From positions 124,001 to 188,000 of the forward strand of contig NZ_OY782564.1 of NCBI RefSeq assembly GCF_963677875.1: a stretch of DNA of 64,000 nt, written 5' to 3'. This document shows positions 34,365 to 42,914 of this stretch, piece by piece. Below the pieces are notes generated by a model, which saw only the letters and a list, made by a program, of their open reading frames with translations, was not told the origin of the DNA and ran no database searches. Numbering within the stretch: position 1 is the stretch's first letter; every line of letters begins with the position of its first letter. This stretch comes from Thiomicrorhabdus sp. (lineage in GTDB: Bacteria > Pseudomonadota > Gammaproteobacteria > Thiomicrospirales > Thiomicrospiraceae). A program made the translations under genes and the position numbers.

Positions 34365-34862
34365 TTGAAATTTTCGCCCTTTATCCTCGTTTTTTCCCTG
34401 CTTTCCAGCTTTGCGCTCTTTGGTTGCAGCTTAAATTTAAAGCATGCCGACACTCAGAAAATCACACTCGTGCAAGCCCAAAACGGCAAGTATTTTACAA
34501 CCATCGAGCTAAATCTTGTTCGACTGAAAACCGACAAGGAAAAACAACGGGGTCTGATGGGCGTAAAAGAGATTCCTCTCGACAGAGGCGTCATCATGGA
34601 ATACTCCACGGAAGACAAACGCGGCATCTGGATGCCGAATATGCGGGTAAAAATCGATGCGCTTTTCTTCGACTCAAGCGGGAAAATCACCGCTTTATTC
34701 CGCAATTTGATTCCCTGTAAACCACAAAACCCATGTCCGGCTTTCAGAGCCGAAAAAACGCAGTTCATCATTGAGACTTCGCCCGGTTTTATCGACCGTC
34801 ATAAGATTACTCTCAACAATACAAGATTACAGCTCGAGGAGCGCTACCTTTCCGATCGGTAA
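34365..34862 (+). CDS. DUF192-family lipoprotein
   Basis: This 165-residue protein has a lipoprotein-like signal (SLLSSFALFGC, cysteine near residue 21) and a DUF192 domain (about 35-160). Family motifs are RLKTDKEKQRGLMGVKEIPLDRGVIM, IWMPNMRVKIDALFFD and FIIETSPGFIDRH. The family is small, exported and of unknown function. Only a TTG start fits the signal sequence, and it has no clear ribosome site. The gene begins about 107 bases after the island's right repeat, so its promoter context is close to the insertion. Confidence 0.8.
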   Translation: MKFSPFILVFSLLSSFALFGCSLNLKHADTQKITLVQAQNGKYFTTIELNLVRLKTDKEKQRGLMGVKEIPLDRGVIMEYSTEDKRGIWMPNMRVKIDALFFDSSGKITALFRNLIPCKPQNPCPAFRAEKTQFIIETSPGFIDRHKITLNNTRLQLEERYLSDR

Positions 34863-34863
34863 T

Positions 34864-34889
34864 AAAAAAGCCGCCTGAGCGACTTTTTA
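34864..34889. terminator. Terminator between DUF192 and the YjbE paralogue
   Basis: AAAAAGCCGC and GCGACTTTTT form an imperfect stem (one mismatch) with A and T runs between two convergent genes. Confidence 0.6.
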
Positions 34890-34923
34890 AACAATCAAAA
34901 CCAACGAAGTAAGACGCATAAAA

Positions 34924-35157
34924 TCAGTCCGTCGTCCCCGTCGTCCCGTTTTCTTCGTCATTGATCGCTTCAATCGCCACGACAGCTCCGGCAGCCAACA
35001 CCACTCCGACAAGTGTCGCTCCTGCCGTCCCCAGCCCCGCGCTTCCAGCCGCGGCCGCGGCCTGTGTTGCTGTGCCAGGGGTGTACGATGACTGCGCAAA
35101 TGCATTCTGCACTCCAAAAGCCAATAAAACCAAACTTAAACTCACAATTTTCTTCAT
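34924..35157 (-). CDS. Lone YjbE-like small exported protein
   Basis: This 77-residue protein has a signal peptide (MKKIVSLSLVLLAFGVQNAFA), an alanine/glycine-rich hydrophobic core and the acidic tail EENGTTGTTD. The tail and plan match the protein at 60814-61074 (DDTSGTTGTVD), first gene of the yjbEFGH operon. It is therefore a paralogue without the FGH partners. A strong GGAGG ribosome site fixes the ATG at 35157. It may contribute to the same exopolysaccharide process. Confidence 0.7.
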   Translation of the reverse strand: MKKIVSLSLVLLAFGVQNAFAQSSYTPGTATQAAAAAGSAGLGTAGATLVGVVLAAGAVVAIEAINDEENGTTGTTD

Positions 35158-35373
35158 CTGATCCTCCAATCATTGCCAAGATAGCAGTTCTAATTATTGC
35201 TTATTTGGCAACAAAAGTAAAAACCTGGTAACCAGCCGACAGAAGGCAGGCCTGCCAGCCCCTCACCTCATCTGAAAATCTATCCGGGCACCCCTTTCAA
35301 ATCACCGCCATTCTCTAAAAACGCACACGCCGAAAACAAGCGTCACAAAAATGAAATTTTTTATAAAAAACTG

Positions 35374-35401
35374 TTGCAAAGCCTAAATTTCTCCCTATAA
35401 T
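35374..35401 (+). promoter_or_regulatory. Promoter of tRNA-Asn
   Basis: TTGCAA at 35374-35379 and TATAAT at 35396-35401 are 16 bases apart and end 34 bases before the tRNA. Confidence 0.7.
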
Positions 35402-35435
35402 ACGCACACATCAAGCGACAGCTTGAACGAACTAT

Positions 35436-35511
35436 TCCCCAATAGTTCAGTTGGTAGAACACCGGACTGTTAATCCGTATGTCCCTGGTTCGAGTCCAGG
35501 TTGGGGAGCCA
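35436..35511 (+). tRNA. tRNA-Asn (anticodon GUU)
   Basis: A 76-base gene with encoded CCA. The acceptor TCCCCAA pairs with TTGGGGA. The anticodon arm CGGAC/GTCCG-like stem presents CTGTTAA with GTT at 35469-35471. The T arm is CCTGGTTCGAGTCCAGG. GUU is a queuosine-modified anticodon, so Tgt and QueA should act on it. Confidence 0.95.
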
Positions 35512-35516
35512 AATTC

Positions 35517-35547
35517 AAAAAAACCGCCTTCATGGCGGTTTTTTTAT
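35517..35547 (+). terminator. Terminator after tRNA-Asn
   Basis: AAAAAAACCGCC and GGCGGTTTTTTT pair around TTCAT directly after the tRNA. Confidence 0.9.
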
Positions 35548-35668
35548 TTCCGCTCTTAATCTTCGGTTCCTCTCTGCGCATTGCATCTTCCCGATTTCGA
35601 CCACATAATACTGCCTTCATATGCTTTAATCCCAAAGCATCCATCAAAATTCAGCACTCGAGACGATA

Positions 35669-35962
35669 ATGGAAAAGAAAAATTATCTGGCACACCTGAG
35701 AAAATTGCTTGAAAAGCAATATGTCGAAGTTCAGCAATCGAGCAGTCGATCCCTTAGTAAGAATGAAAGAATCGAAGGTTACATGGAGGCTGGTCTTGCT
35801 TCTTCTCTCGTTACCAGCAAAGAACTAAAGCACATCATTAACGAAGCCCATTTTTCCGTCTTCGGCGTCAATTTTGACGACCGCTGCGATGCCAGCATGC
35901 AAACAGAGAGCCTGTTGGACATTCCAACCTGGATACGACAAGGCATCAAACTTCAGAATTAA
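35669..35962 (+). CDS. Small protein of unknown function, 97 residues
   Basis: The protein is soluble and mostly helical in its first half (LAHLRKLLEKQYVEVQQSSSRSLSKNERIEGYMEAG), with a conserved-looking C-terminal half (ELKHIINEAHFSVFGVNF). I do not recognise a named family. No strong ribosome site is seen. A hairpin follows at 36055-36089. Codon use resembles the backbone genes, which supports a real gene. Confidence 0.6.
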   Translation: MEKKNYLAHLRKLLEKQYVEVQQSSSRSLSKNERIEGYMEAGLASSLVTSKELKHIINEAHFSVFGVNFDDRCDASMQTESLLDIPTWIRQGIKLQN

Positions 35963-36054
35963 GTCGACTTTGAGCAAGCAAGCGCTTCCCACAACCGACG
36001 AATCATCATAAGATCACATTCGCCAAGATTGAAAACGCACGTCCCTTTAAAAAT

Positions 36055-36089
36055 AAAAAAGCAGGATTAAGTATACTCAATCCTGCTTT
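36055..36089. terminator. Bidirectional terminator
   Basis: GCAGGATT and AATCCTGC pair, flanked by A6 on the left and TTT on the right, between the 97-residue gene (+) and the OmpA-domain gene (-). Confidence 0.75.
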
Positions 36090-36153
36090 CAGCTCTTCCC
36101 AATTGGACTTTGTCGCCAACCAGACTATCAGTCGAAAATCGGCGAAGAACCGA

Positions 36154-36780
36154 TCAATCCAACAAGGTCAACTCGACTCGGCGGTTTTGCGCACGCCCCT
36201 CTGCTGTTGCATTGTCGGCAACCGGATTAGATTCACCCTCACCAACAGCCGCCATGCGTTCCGCTGCAACGCCTTTTGACACCAGATAACCTTTTACGGC
36301 ATCGGCGCGTTTCTGAGACAGTTCCATATTATAGGCTTCGCTACCCTGACTATCGGTATACCCTTGAATTGCCAGACTTTTCTTAGGATGTTTCTGCATA
36401 TATTCGGCATAAGCATCCAATTTAACTTTCGCTTCTGCAGTCAATTCAGCCTTATCCAAAGCAAAAAAGCCGACAAAGGCCGCAGGCACATCTTCAACCA
36501 CGATGGTTTCGACAATAACCGGTTCCGGTTCTGGAGCCGGCGCTACCACAGGCTCAGGTTCAACCTTTGCGACCGGCTTTGCCTCGGCCTCGCCACCACA
36601 GGCTTCATTGTCTTTCACCCAATTACTATTACGAACGCACCCGCCAAACTGATCACGAACAATTTCACCGTTTGAATCCACCACATAGCCGGATTCACTT
36701 GCCGCAGCATGAACCGGTGTGTTTAAAAACAGCGCGGACAACGCAGCAACAGGCAAAAAAACGCCGATAGACTTTTTCAT
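36154..36780 (-). CDS. OmpA-domain cell-envelope protein
   Basis: This 208-residue protein has a signal peptide (cleaved near HAAA, residue 26). A short domain with two cysteines follows (FGGCVRNSNW and NEACGGEAEA), typical of some OmpA-like porin relatives. A proline/glutamate linker (EPEPVVAPAPEPEPV) leads to an OmpA C-terminal domain (about 100-208) with IQGYTDSQGSEAYNMELSQKRA and AQNRRVELTL. It lacks the eight-strand barrel, so it is an exported peptidoglycan-binding protein. Confidence 0.85.
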   Translation of the reverse strand: MKKSIGVFLPVAALSALFLNTPVHAAASESGYVVDSNGEIVRDQFGGCVRNSNWVKDNEACGGEAEAKPVAKVEPEPVVAPAPEPEPVIVETIVVEDVPAAFVGFFALDKAELTAEAKVKLDAYAEYMQKHPKKSLAIQGYTDSQGSEAYNMELSQKRADAVKGYLVSKGVAAERMAAVGEGESNPVADNATAEGRAQNRRVELTLLD

Positions 36781-37029
36781 AATTTTTTCCTTTTATCTAA
36801 TTTCCAATTGAGCCTGTCTGGCAGAAATCGCTCCGTTTTACCTTTGAAAAACCGTGATGAAGGGCGGTTTTCTGCAGAAAGCAAAACGCCAGAAGCACAG
36901 GGAATGACATGGCAAATTGATCCAAGTCTCGCGCTCAATAGGCTTAGGCACCACTGTAGCCTAAAAAGTAGAAACAGGTCTAGAGGCCTGTTTGAAAAAT
37001 TTATGAAGAGTTTTTGATCATCCCATAAA
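36781..37029. other. Gene-free region upstream of the OmpA-domain gene
   Basis: About 250 bases carry no convincing gene. Two hairpins are visible, TTAGGC/GCCTAA near 36946-36966 and AAACAGG/CCTGTTT near 36972-36993. They may belong to a long leader of the OmpA-domain gene or to a small RNA; nothing here matches a riboswitch I know. Confidence 0.4.
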
Positions 37030-37065
37030 AACAAAACCCCGAAGCCGATTACCGGATTCGGGGTT
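37030..37065 (-). terminator. Terminator after the chemoreceptor gene
   Basis: AACCCCGAA and TTCGGGGTT pair. On the minus strand the stem is followed by TTTTGTTTTT, 27 bases after the gene's stop. Confidence 0.85.
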
Positions 37066-37091
37066 AATAAGCGTTCCGAACGGATAGAAGG

Positions 37092-38939
37092 TTAGAATTC
37101 CTCCCACTCGTCGCTTAATTCATTGCGCGAGACCGCTGCCGGTTTGGCTGTACGAATCCGAGGAATCTCCTCCACTTCAACACGTTTTATCTGAGGCACA
37201 TCCGCAGCCGATTTATCTTGAGTTCTGCGTTTTTGCACCGCGTCAACGAAGCTGTCGGAGATTTCGAAATTTTTCATCTGATCCACCAGCTCAAGCGATT
37301 GCTGCTCAATACCGGCGGCACTGTGAGCAGATTCTTCTACCAGAATCGCATTTTCCTGAGTATTCTGATCCAGAGAAGCGATCGCCTGATTCAGTTGCTC
37401 AACTCCTTGCGCCTGTTCGTTTGAGGACGCCGCAATCTCGGAGACAATTTCCGTTACCTGCTGAATGGCATGATTGATTTCATTCAGTGACTCGCCGGAA
37501 TTCTGTGCCAGCTTGGTTCCCAGTTGGATTTTATCGACCGATTGATCAATCAGAGACTTAATGTCCTTGGCCGCTTCAGCAGATTTCCCGGCCAAAGCAC
37601 GAACTTCACCGGCTACGACAGCGAACCCGCGACCATGCTCACCAGCTCTTGCCGCTTCGACTGCAGCATTCAATGCCAACAGATTGGTCTGGAATGCGAT
37701 TGAATCAATCAAACCGATAATCTGTTCAATTTGCGCCGAAGAGTCTTTAATCTGTTCCATCGCCTCGATAGTTTGAGTCATGACTTCGGCACCCTGCTGG
37801 GTTTTCTGAGATGCACTGATCGTCAAATCATTCGCCTGCTGGGCATTCGAAGCATTGTTTCGCACGGCAGCAGTCATTTCTTCCATTGTAGCCGCAGTTT
37901 CTTCAATCGACGCCGCCTGTTGCTGAATTCGGCTGGATAGATCGCTATTGCGCTGTGCAGTGGCTTGCGTATCTTTAGCGACATCCTCAATCGCAACATT
38001 CACTTGAGCCAAAATGCTCGACAGATTATCCATCGAAGTATTAATTGCGTCTTTCATCTCGCCAAGGCCGCCTTCGTAATCCCCGTCAACCCGCTTGGTC
38101 AAATCCCCCGCCGACAAACGCATAACGACATCGGAAATATTTTCGTTGGCGGCTTGAATCGCCGAAGACATATTGTTGATTTGCTGTCCCAGATCGTGAA
38201 TAAAACCATCCAGCGCGGAAACATCGATCTGTTCACCCAAATGCCCGATTGCCGCCCGTTCAACCATCACTTTCAACTTGCCTTCGACATCACGCTGCAT
38301 TTTTTCCAGCTTCACCTGCTCGGTGACATCTCTCCACTCGGTAACAAAACCGTCGCGCTTACCGTCTTTCCCCCATCGAGGATTCACAATGATTTCCAGA
38401 TGCAATTCACCCAAAGTCAGATTAGCCGTGTAAGTTTCGGTCAGATTGGCCAGCAACTTACGCTGATGAGCCGGATGGACATGGAAAATATCGATATTTT
38501 TGCCGATCAGCTCATCTGCCACAAAGTGCGGCAACATTTTTTGAATATCCGCTTCGACTTTCTTCAACGTCTTAACAATCGAAGGGTTCATATAAGTAAT
38601 GTTCAAATCTTCATCCGCCAGCATGATATTGGATTCATCCTGGTCAACCACCGTTTTAATGCTTTCGACAAAAGCCATCTCTTTCTGCAGATCTTCGGAG
38701 CTGCTTTCGGAAACACTCAGTGCCCGATCAAACGGCTCGACGATTTTCGGTTTAATGAATAACTCAATTGACAGCCAGTGAAAAAGCGCTAAAACGCCAA
38801 TCAGAACCGCAACGCCGATCAGTTGCGAACTTCCCGTCGCACCGACAAGCAAGACTCCAATGACACCGACTAAAATAGACGCCAGCAAATAACTGTAAAA
38901 ATACTTGTTGGCAATTTTCCCTGTGACTGGTTTCGACAT
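37092..38939 (-). CDS. Methyl-accepting chemotaxis protein with PAS domain
   Basis: This 615-residue receptor has two closely spaced N-terminal membrane helices (about residues 13-33 and 37-60) with almost no periplasmic loop. A PAS-like domain follows (about 95-210; [24 protein letters not shown] and [11 protein letters not shown]), then a HAMP-like segment with [18 protein letters not shown]. The signalling helices end in the hairpin tip [37 protein letters not shown]. With no external domain, it probably senses an internal signal such as redox state through PAS. No CheB/CheR-type pentapeptide is obvious; the tail is EWEEF. Confidence 0.9.
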   Translation of the reverse strand: MSKPVTGKIANKYFYSYLLASILVGVIGVLLVGATGSSQLIGVAVLIGVLALFHWLSIELFIKPKIVEPFDRALSVSESSSEDLQKEMAFVESIKTVVDQDESNIMLADEDLNITYMNPSIVKTLKKVEADIQKMLPHFVADELIGKNIDIFHVHPAHQRKLLANLTETYTANLTLGELHLEIIVNPRWGKDGKRDGFVTEWRDVTEQVKLEKMQRDVEGKLKVMVERAAIGHLGEQIDVSALDGFIHDLGQQINNMSSAIQAANENISDVVMRLSAGDLTKRVDGDYEGGLGEMKDAINTSMDNLSSILAQVNVAIEDVAKDTQATAQRNSDLSSRIQQQAASIEETAATMEEMTAAVRNNASNAQQANDLTISASQKTQQGAEVMTQTIEAMEQIKDSSAQIEQIIGLIDSIAFQTNLLALNAAVEAARAGEHGRGFAVVAGEVRALAGKSAEAAKDIKSLIDQSVDKIQLGTKLAQNSGESLNEINHAIQQVTEIVSEIAASSNEQAQGVEQLNQAIASLDQNTQENAILVEESAHSAAGIEQQSLELVDQMKNFEISDSFVDAVQKRRTQDKSAADVPQIKRVEVEEIPRIRTAKPAAVSRNELSDEWEEF

Positions 38940-39203
38940 GTTCTATCTCCCATACCCTATAAATAAAGCCGTCCAACTCTTCCGCTACAACCTGATAAAG
39001 CCGGATGATTGCATATGTGTTCAATCTACTTTTGTTTACGGCATGCTTTCCGATTCCTAAATCTTTTTTTCACTGTGCCCATCAAAACTTGTTCCAGATC
39101 AAGGTGAACAAAATCGAAACAATAGCTTCACATTTCTTTAGAAAATATGGTTAAAATGAAAGCGTAATTAAGTAAAGCAACCAAGAAACATTCTTAGAAT
39201 ATT

Positions 39204-40073
39204 ATGAAAAAAATTGTTATCCCCGTTGCCGGCCTCGGCTCACGTTTTCTCCCTGCGACCAAAGCGATTCCCAAAGAGATGATCACCCTGGTTGACCAAC
39301 CGCTGATTCAATATGTTGTCACCGAAGCAGTCAAAGCAGGTTTTACCGACATCATTTTCGTCACCCACTCATACAAACAAGCCATCGAAAACCACTTCGA
39401 CAAAAACTTCGAATTAGAAACACTCCTCACCCAAGCCAACAAAACCGCCCAGCTGCAAAAACTAGCCGACATCATCCCGGAAGACATCAATATCGTTGCG
39501 GTTCGCCAACCGACCGCCTTGGGGTTGGGGCATGCTGTACTGTGCGCCGCTTCGGCAATCGGAGATGATGATTTTGCCGTACTACTGCCAGACGTGATCC
39601 TTAACGAAGAATCCGACGATTTGAAGAATATGGTCGCCGCTTTCAAGAAAAGCGGTAAAAGCCAAATCATGGTTGAGCCGGTACCGGAAAGTGAAGTCCA
39701 TAAATACGGCATCGTTGACTGTCTCGGCGTCTACCTGTGCGGACATCAGTCTTGCAAGATGGTCAGCATCGTCGAAAAACCGAAAACGGAAGAAGCGCCA
39801 TCTAACCTGTCGGTGACCGGGCGCTATATTCTTGATAACAGAGTTTTGGAAATACTAAAAACCACTCCGCGCGGAGCGGGTAACGAAATCCAGTTGACCG
39901 ACGCCATCGCTCAACTCATGGATGAAAAAGGCGCAGAAGCCTATTGTCTCGGAGGCACGAGTTTCGACTGCGGAGACAAACTCGGCTATCTGAAGGCAAC
40001 CGTTCAATTCGCACTCAAGCATCCAGAACTGGGTGAAGAGTTCACTCAATGGTTAAAAAGTTTTGAGATATGA
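39204..40073 (+). CDS. galU: UTP-glucose-1-phosphate uridylyltransferase GalU
   Basis: This 289-residue nucleotidyltransferase makes UDP-glucose. It has the GalU nucleotide loop PVAGLGSRFLPATKAIPKEM (about residues 7-26), DQPLIQYVV, and VEKPKTEEAPSNL with the sugar-phosphate lysine. It opens a four-gene sugar-nucleotide operon. Its stop overlaps the pgi start (ATGA, 40070-40073). UDP-glucose feeds exopolysaccharide made by the genes at the right end of the window. Confidence 0.96.
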   Translation: MKKIVIPVAGLGSRFLPATKAIPKEMITLVDQPLIQYVVTEAVKAGFTDIIFVTHSYKQAIENHFDKNFELETLLTQANKTAQLQKLADIIPEDINIVAVRQPTALGLGHAVLCAASAIGDDDFAVLLPDVILNEESDDLKNMVAAFKKSGKSQIMVEPVPESEVHKYGIVDCLGVYLCGHQSCKMVSIVEKPKTEEAPSNLSVTGRYILDNRVLEILKTTPRGAGNEIQLTDAIAQLMDEKGAEAYCLGGTSFDCGDKLGYLKATVQFALKHPELGEEFTQWLKSFEI

Positions 40074-41635
40074 TCAATACCAACGCATTCCAAGTTTTAA
40101 CGCAACTGGCGCCAGAGTATAAAAAAACGCATTTAAAAACCTTCTTTACTGAAGGCAATGAGCGTTTTGAGGAATTCCACATCCATATCCCGGGAATGTT
40201 GTACGATTTTTCCAAGCAGAAGGTTGACCATCAGATTGTCGACAATCTCCTGCAAATGGCAGAAGAGATGCATCTTTCCGACTGGATTGAGAAACTGTTC
40301 TCTGGAGAAAAAATCAATGCCTCCGAAGGGCGCGCCGCCTGGCATACCGCGCTGCGCGATATTGAAACACCTCTGCCTGAAGTATCCGAACAGTGGCGCA
40401 AGATGGAAACCATCGTCCATGAACTGCACAATAAGCAGTTGCGCGGCTATGAGGGCAGCCCGATTACCGACGTCGTCAATATCGGGGTCGGTGGAAGCGA
40501 TCTCGGCCCTCTGATGATTACTCATGCTCTGGAAATGCAGAAGCATCCTAAAGCGCCGCACATTCACTTTGTCTCAACCTTGGATGCCCGCCAACTTGAA
40601 CAGCTTTTGGCTGAACTTAATCCGGCAACCACACTGTTTGTCGTAGCCTCCAAATCTTTCACGACCATCGACACCCTTTCTCTGGCGGATACTGCCAAGT
40701 TCTGGATACAGCAAAGCACCGATTGCCCGCGGGCGATTCAACATCACTTCATCGGCATATCGGCAAACCCGCCAAAAATGACTGAATGGGGAATTGCCGA
40801 AAACTTCCAGCTCAATTTCTGGGACTGGGTCGGCGGTCGTTACTCAATGTGGTCGGCAATCGGCCTGACCATCGCCCTTGAACTCGGAATGGAAGGCTTC
40901 AAAGACTTACTTGCCGGTGCCCACGCAATGGATACCCATTTCCGGACAGCCCCTTTCAAGGAAAACATTCCGGTAATGGTTGGACTCATTGGCGTCTGGA
41001 ATACCAATTTCCTCGACCTTGCCGGACAAGCGATTCTGCCTTACGATTCGCGTCTGAAATATTTTGCCAGTTACCTTGAGCAGCTGGAGATGGAAAGTAA
41101 CGGTAAACATGTCCGCCGCAACGGAGAGAAAACCAGCTATCGAACCTGTCCGATTCTATGGGGTGAAGTCGGGCCGAATGCCCAACACGCCTTCTACCAG
41201 CTCCTTCACCAGGGAACGGAAAAAGTCATGGCTGACTTTATCTTGTTCATCCACGGCCAGACCAAGAACGAGCGTGGCCAGTTCCATCACAATTTGAACA
41301 TTGCCAACTGTCTGGCACAAAGCCGGGCAATGATGATCGGTCAGGACAGCGAAGATCCGAACAAGGTCTATCCCGGAGATCAGGTTTCCAACACGATTTT
41401 GATGAACGAAGTCAATGCATATCAGCTTGGGATGCTCGTTTCCCTGTACGAACACAAAGTTTTCGTACAGTCGGTCATGTGGGACATTAACCCATTCGAC
41501 CAATGGGGCGTTGAACTCGGCAAGAAAATCGCTCTCGACATCCTTAACCGTATTCAAACCTGCGATTCCAACGGGCTGGACAGCTCCACCGTCGGCATCC
41601 TAAAAACCATCTGGAAAGACAATAATGAATGTTAA
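40070..41635 (+). CDS. pgi: Glucose-6-phosphate isomerase
   Basis: This 521-residue enzyme interconverts glucose 6-phosphate and fructose 6-phosphate, linking glycolysis to sugar-nucleotide supply. Signatures are NIGVGGSDLGPLM, GGRYSMWSAIGL and the catalytic segment GQTKNERGQFHH with VFVQSVMWDINPFDQWGVELGK near the end. It is slightly shorter than the E. coli enzyme (549). It overlaps galU by four bases and the following dehydrogenase-like gene by 11. Confidence 0.96.
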   Translation: MINTNAFQVLTQLAPEYKKTHLKTFFTEGNERFEEFHIHIPGMLYDFSKQKVDHQIVDNLLQMAEEMHLSDWIEKLFSGEKINASEGRAAWHTALRDIETPLPEVSEQWRKMETIVHELHNKQLRGYEGSPITDVVNIGVGGSDLGPLMITHALEMQKHPKAPHIHFVSTLDARQLEQLLAELNPATTLFVVASKSFTTIDTLSLADTAKFWIQQSTDCPRAIQHHFIGISANPPKMTEWGIAENFQLNFWDWVGGRYSMWSAIGLTIALELGMEGFKDLLAGAHAMDTHFRTAPFKENIPVMVGLIGVWNTNFLDLAGQAILPYDSRLKYFASYLEQLEMESNGKHVRRNGEKTSYRTCPILWGEVGPNAQHAFYQLLHQGTEKVMADFILFIHGQTKNERGQFHHNLNIANCLAQSRAMMIGQDSEDPNKVYPGDQVSNTILMNEVNAYQLGMLVSLYEHKVFVQSVMWDINPFDQWGVELGKKIALDILNRIQTCDSNGLDSSTVGILKTIWKDNNEC

Positions 41636-42869
41636 TGTATTCGGCTCCAATATCAGCGCTATGGTCTGTGCGGCCTGTCTGGCCGAAACCGGTAATCAGG
41701 TTACCCTGGTCGGCCAGCCTAAAACCGGCAGTCCGGAACCGGGCCTGTCAAAACTCATCGGCGAACAAACAGCCAGCGGCCGTTTGAATATTTCCTCAGA
41801 TTACGACCTTGAAGCAGATGTACACATCCTGTCTCTGCGGGCCGATAACAGTAAAAAAGCGATGGAAATCGCCGAATTGCTATCGCAGTCATCCAATCCG
41901 GATCATTGCCTGATCATTCGTTCTAACCTGGATCTGAAAGTCATTCAGGAAATCGGACGTAAGGCGAACATGCCAGTGATCGTCAACCCCGATTTTACAG
42001 CAGAAGGTCAGGCAATCAGTGGTTTTCAGAAACCCGACCGCCTGATCGTCGGTTGCAGTGACGACTACGCCTACAAACGCTTCAAACTGCTGTTTGCCCC
42101 ATTTAACCGTAACCGAGATATCTTTATTCAGATGTCTCCGGAAGCGGCGGTACTGACCAAATACGCCACTAACGTTTTAATTGCAACCCGTATCAGTTTG
42201 ATGAACGAGCTGGCTCGAGTTGCAGAAAGTACCGGTGCCGACATTGAAGAAATCCGTCAAGGAATGGGAAGCGATAAACGCATTGGTTTTACCTACCTCT
42301 ATCCCGGAATCGGCTTCGGCGGAACTCACCTGACCCGCGACTTGCAGAGAATGCAGAAATTACTGGATAAATCCGGTTCTCAACAAGGTCTGCTGAAAAC
42401 TGTCTACGAGATTAACCAGCAGCAAAAAGAGTTGCTGTTCCGTAAAGCCTGGCAACATTATCGTTGCGAGATGGAAGGTCGTCATATCGCCATGTGGGGG
42501 GTTACCTACAAACCAAACTCCAGCGTGATCAAAGAAGCTCCGAGTCTTGCCCTGATTGAAGCCTTTATTCATCAAGGCTGCCATGTTCACCTATACGACC
42601 CGAACCTCGGCAGCAACTTCCATAACTGGGTCAGCAAAACTTTCGACGCTTCTCAACAACCGAGAATTCATATTCACCTGGATATGTACGAAGCCGTTCG
42701 AAACACTGACGGTCTTTGCGTTACTACGGAAGCCAAGCAATTCTGGTCCCCAGACCTGAAACGTTTGAAACAGGATATGAAGATTCCGCTGATCCTTGAT
42801 GGCCGTAACATTTACGACAAAGACTGGATGAAAGAAGAAGGCATGATCTACTACGGCGTCGGCCGCTGA
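41625..42869 (+). CDS. Divergent UDP-glucose/GDP-mannose dehydrogenase homologue lacking the catalytic cysteine
   Basis: This 414-residue protein keeps the three-domain plan of nucleotide-sugar dehydrogenases: an N-terminal Rossmann domain, a central helix (LTKYATNVLIATRISLMNELARV) and a C-terminal domain with GVTYKPNSSVIKEAP, LYDPNLG and LILDGRNIYD. Two hallmarks are changed. The active-site motif GFGGSCFPKD reads GFGGTHLTRD, with His235 where the nucleophile cysteine should be. The NAD-binding glycine loop GxGxxG reads GSNISA. It therefore may not perform the four-electron oxidation to a uronic acid. Its place in the galU-pgi-manB operon still implies a sugar-nucleotide role. Confidence 0.85.
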   Translation: MNVNVFGSNISAMVCAACLAETGNQVTLVGQPKTGSPEPGLSKLIGEQTASGRLNISSDYDLEADVHILSLRADNSKKAMEIAELLSQSSNPDHCLIIRSNLDLKVIQEIGRKANMPVIVNPDFTAEGQAISGFQKPDRLIVGCSDDYAYKRFKLLFAPFNRNRDIFIQMSPEAAVLTKYATNVLIATRISLMNELARVAESTGADIEEIRQGMGSDKRIGFTYLYPGIGFGGTHLTRDLQRMQKLLDKSGSQQGLLKTVYEINQQQKELLFRKAWQHYRCEMEGRHIAMWGVTYKPNSSVIKEAPSLALIEAFIHQGCHVHLYDPNLGSNFHNWVSKTFDASQQPRIHIHLDMYEAVRNTDGLCVTTEAKQFWSPDLKRLKQDMKIPLILDGRNIYDKDWMKEEGMIYYGVGR

Positions 42870-42914
42870 ATCAATAGCACTTCAAAATTTTTATTTTCAG
42901 GATGACTTTTTACA

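Noticed and set aside
36808..37017. Plus-strand open frame of 69 codons upstream of the OmpA-domain gene
   Set aside because: No ribosome site, and it spans hairpins better explained as leader or RNA structure.
37965..38762. Plus-strand open frame of 265 codons
   Set aside because: It is the antisense of the chemoreceptor gene, with low-complexity His/Arg/Gln-rich translation.
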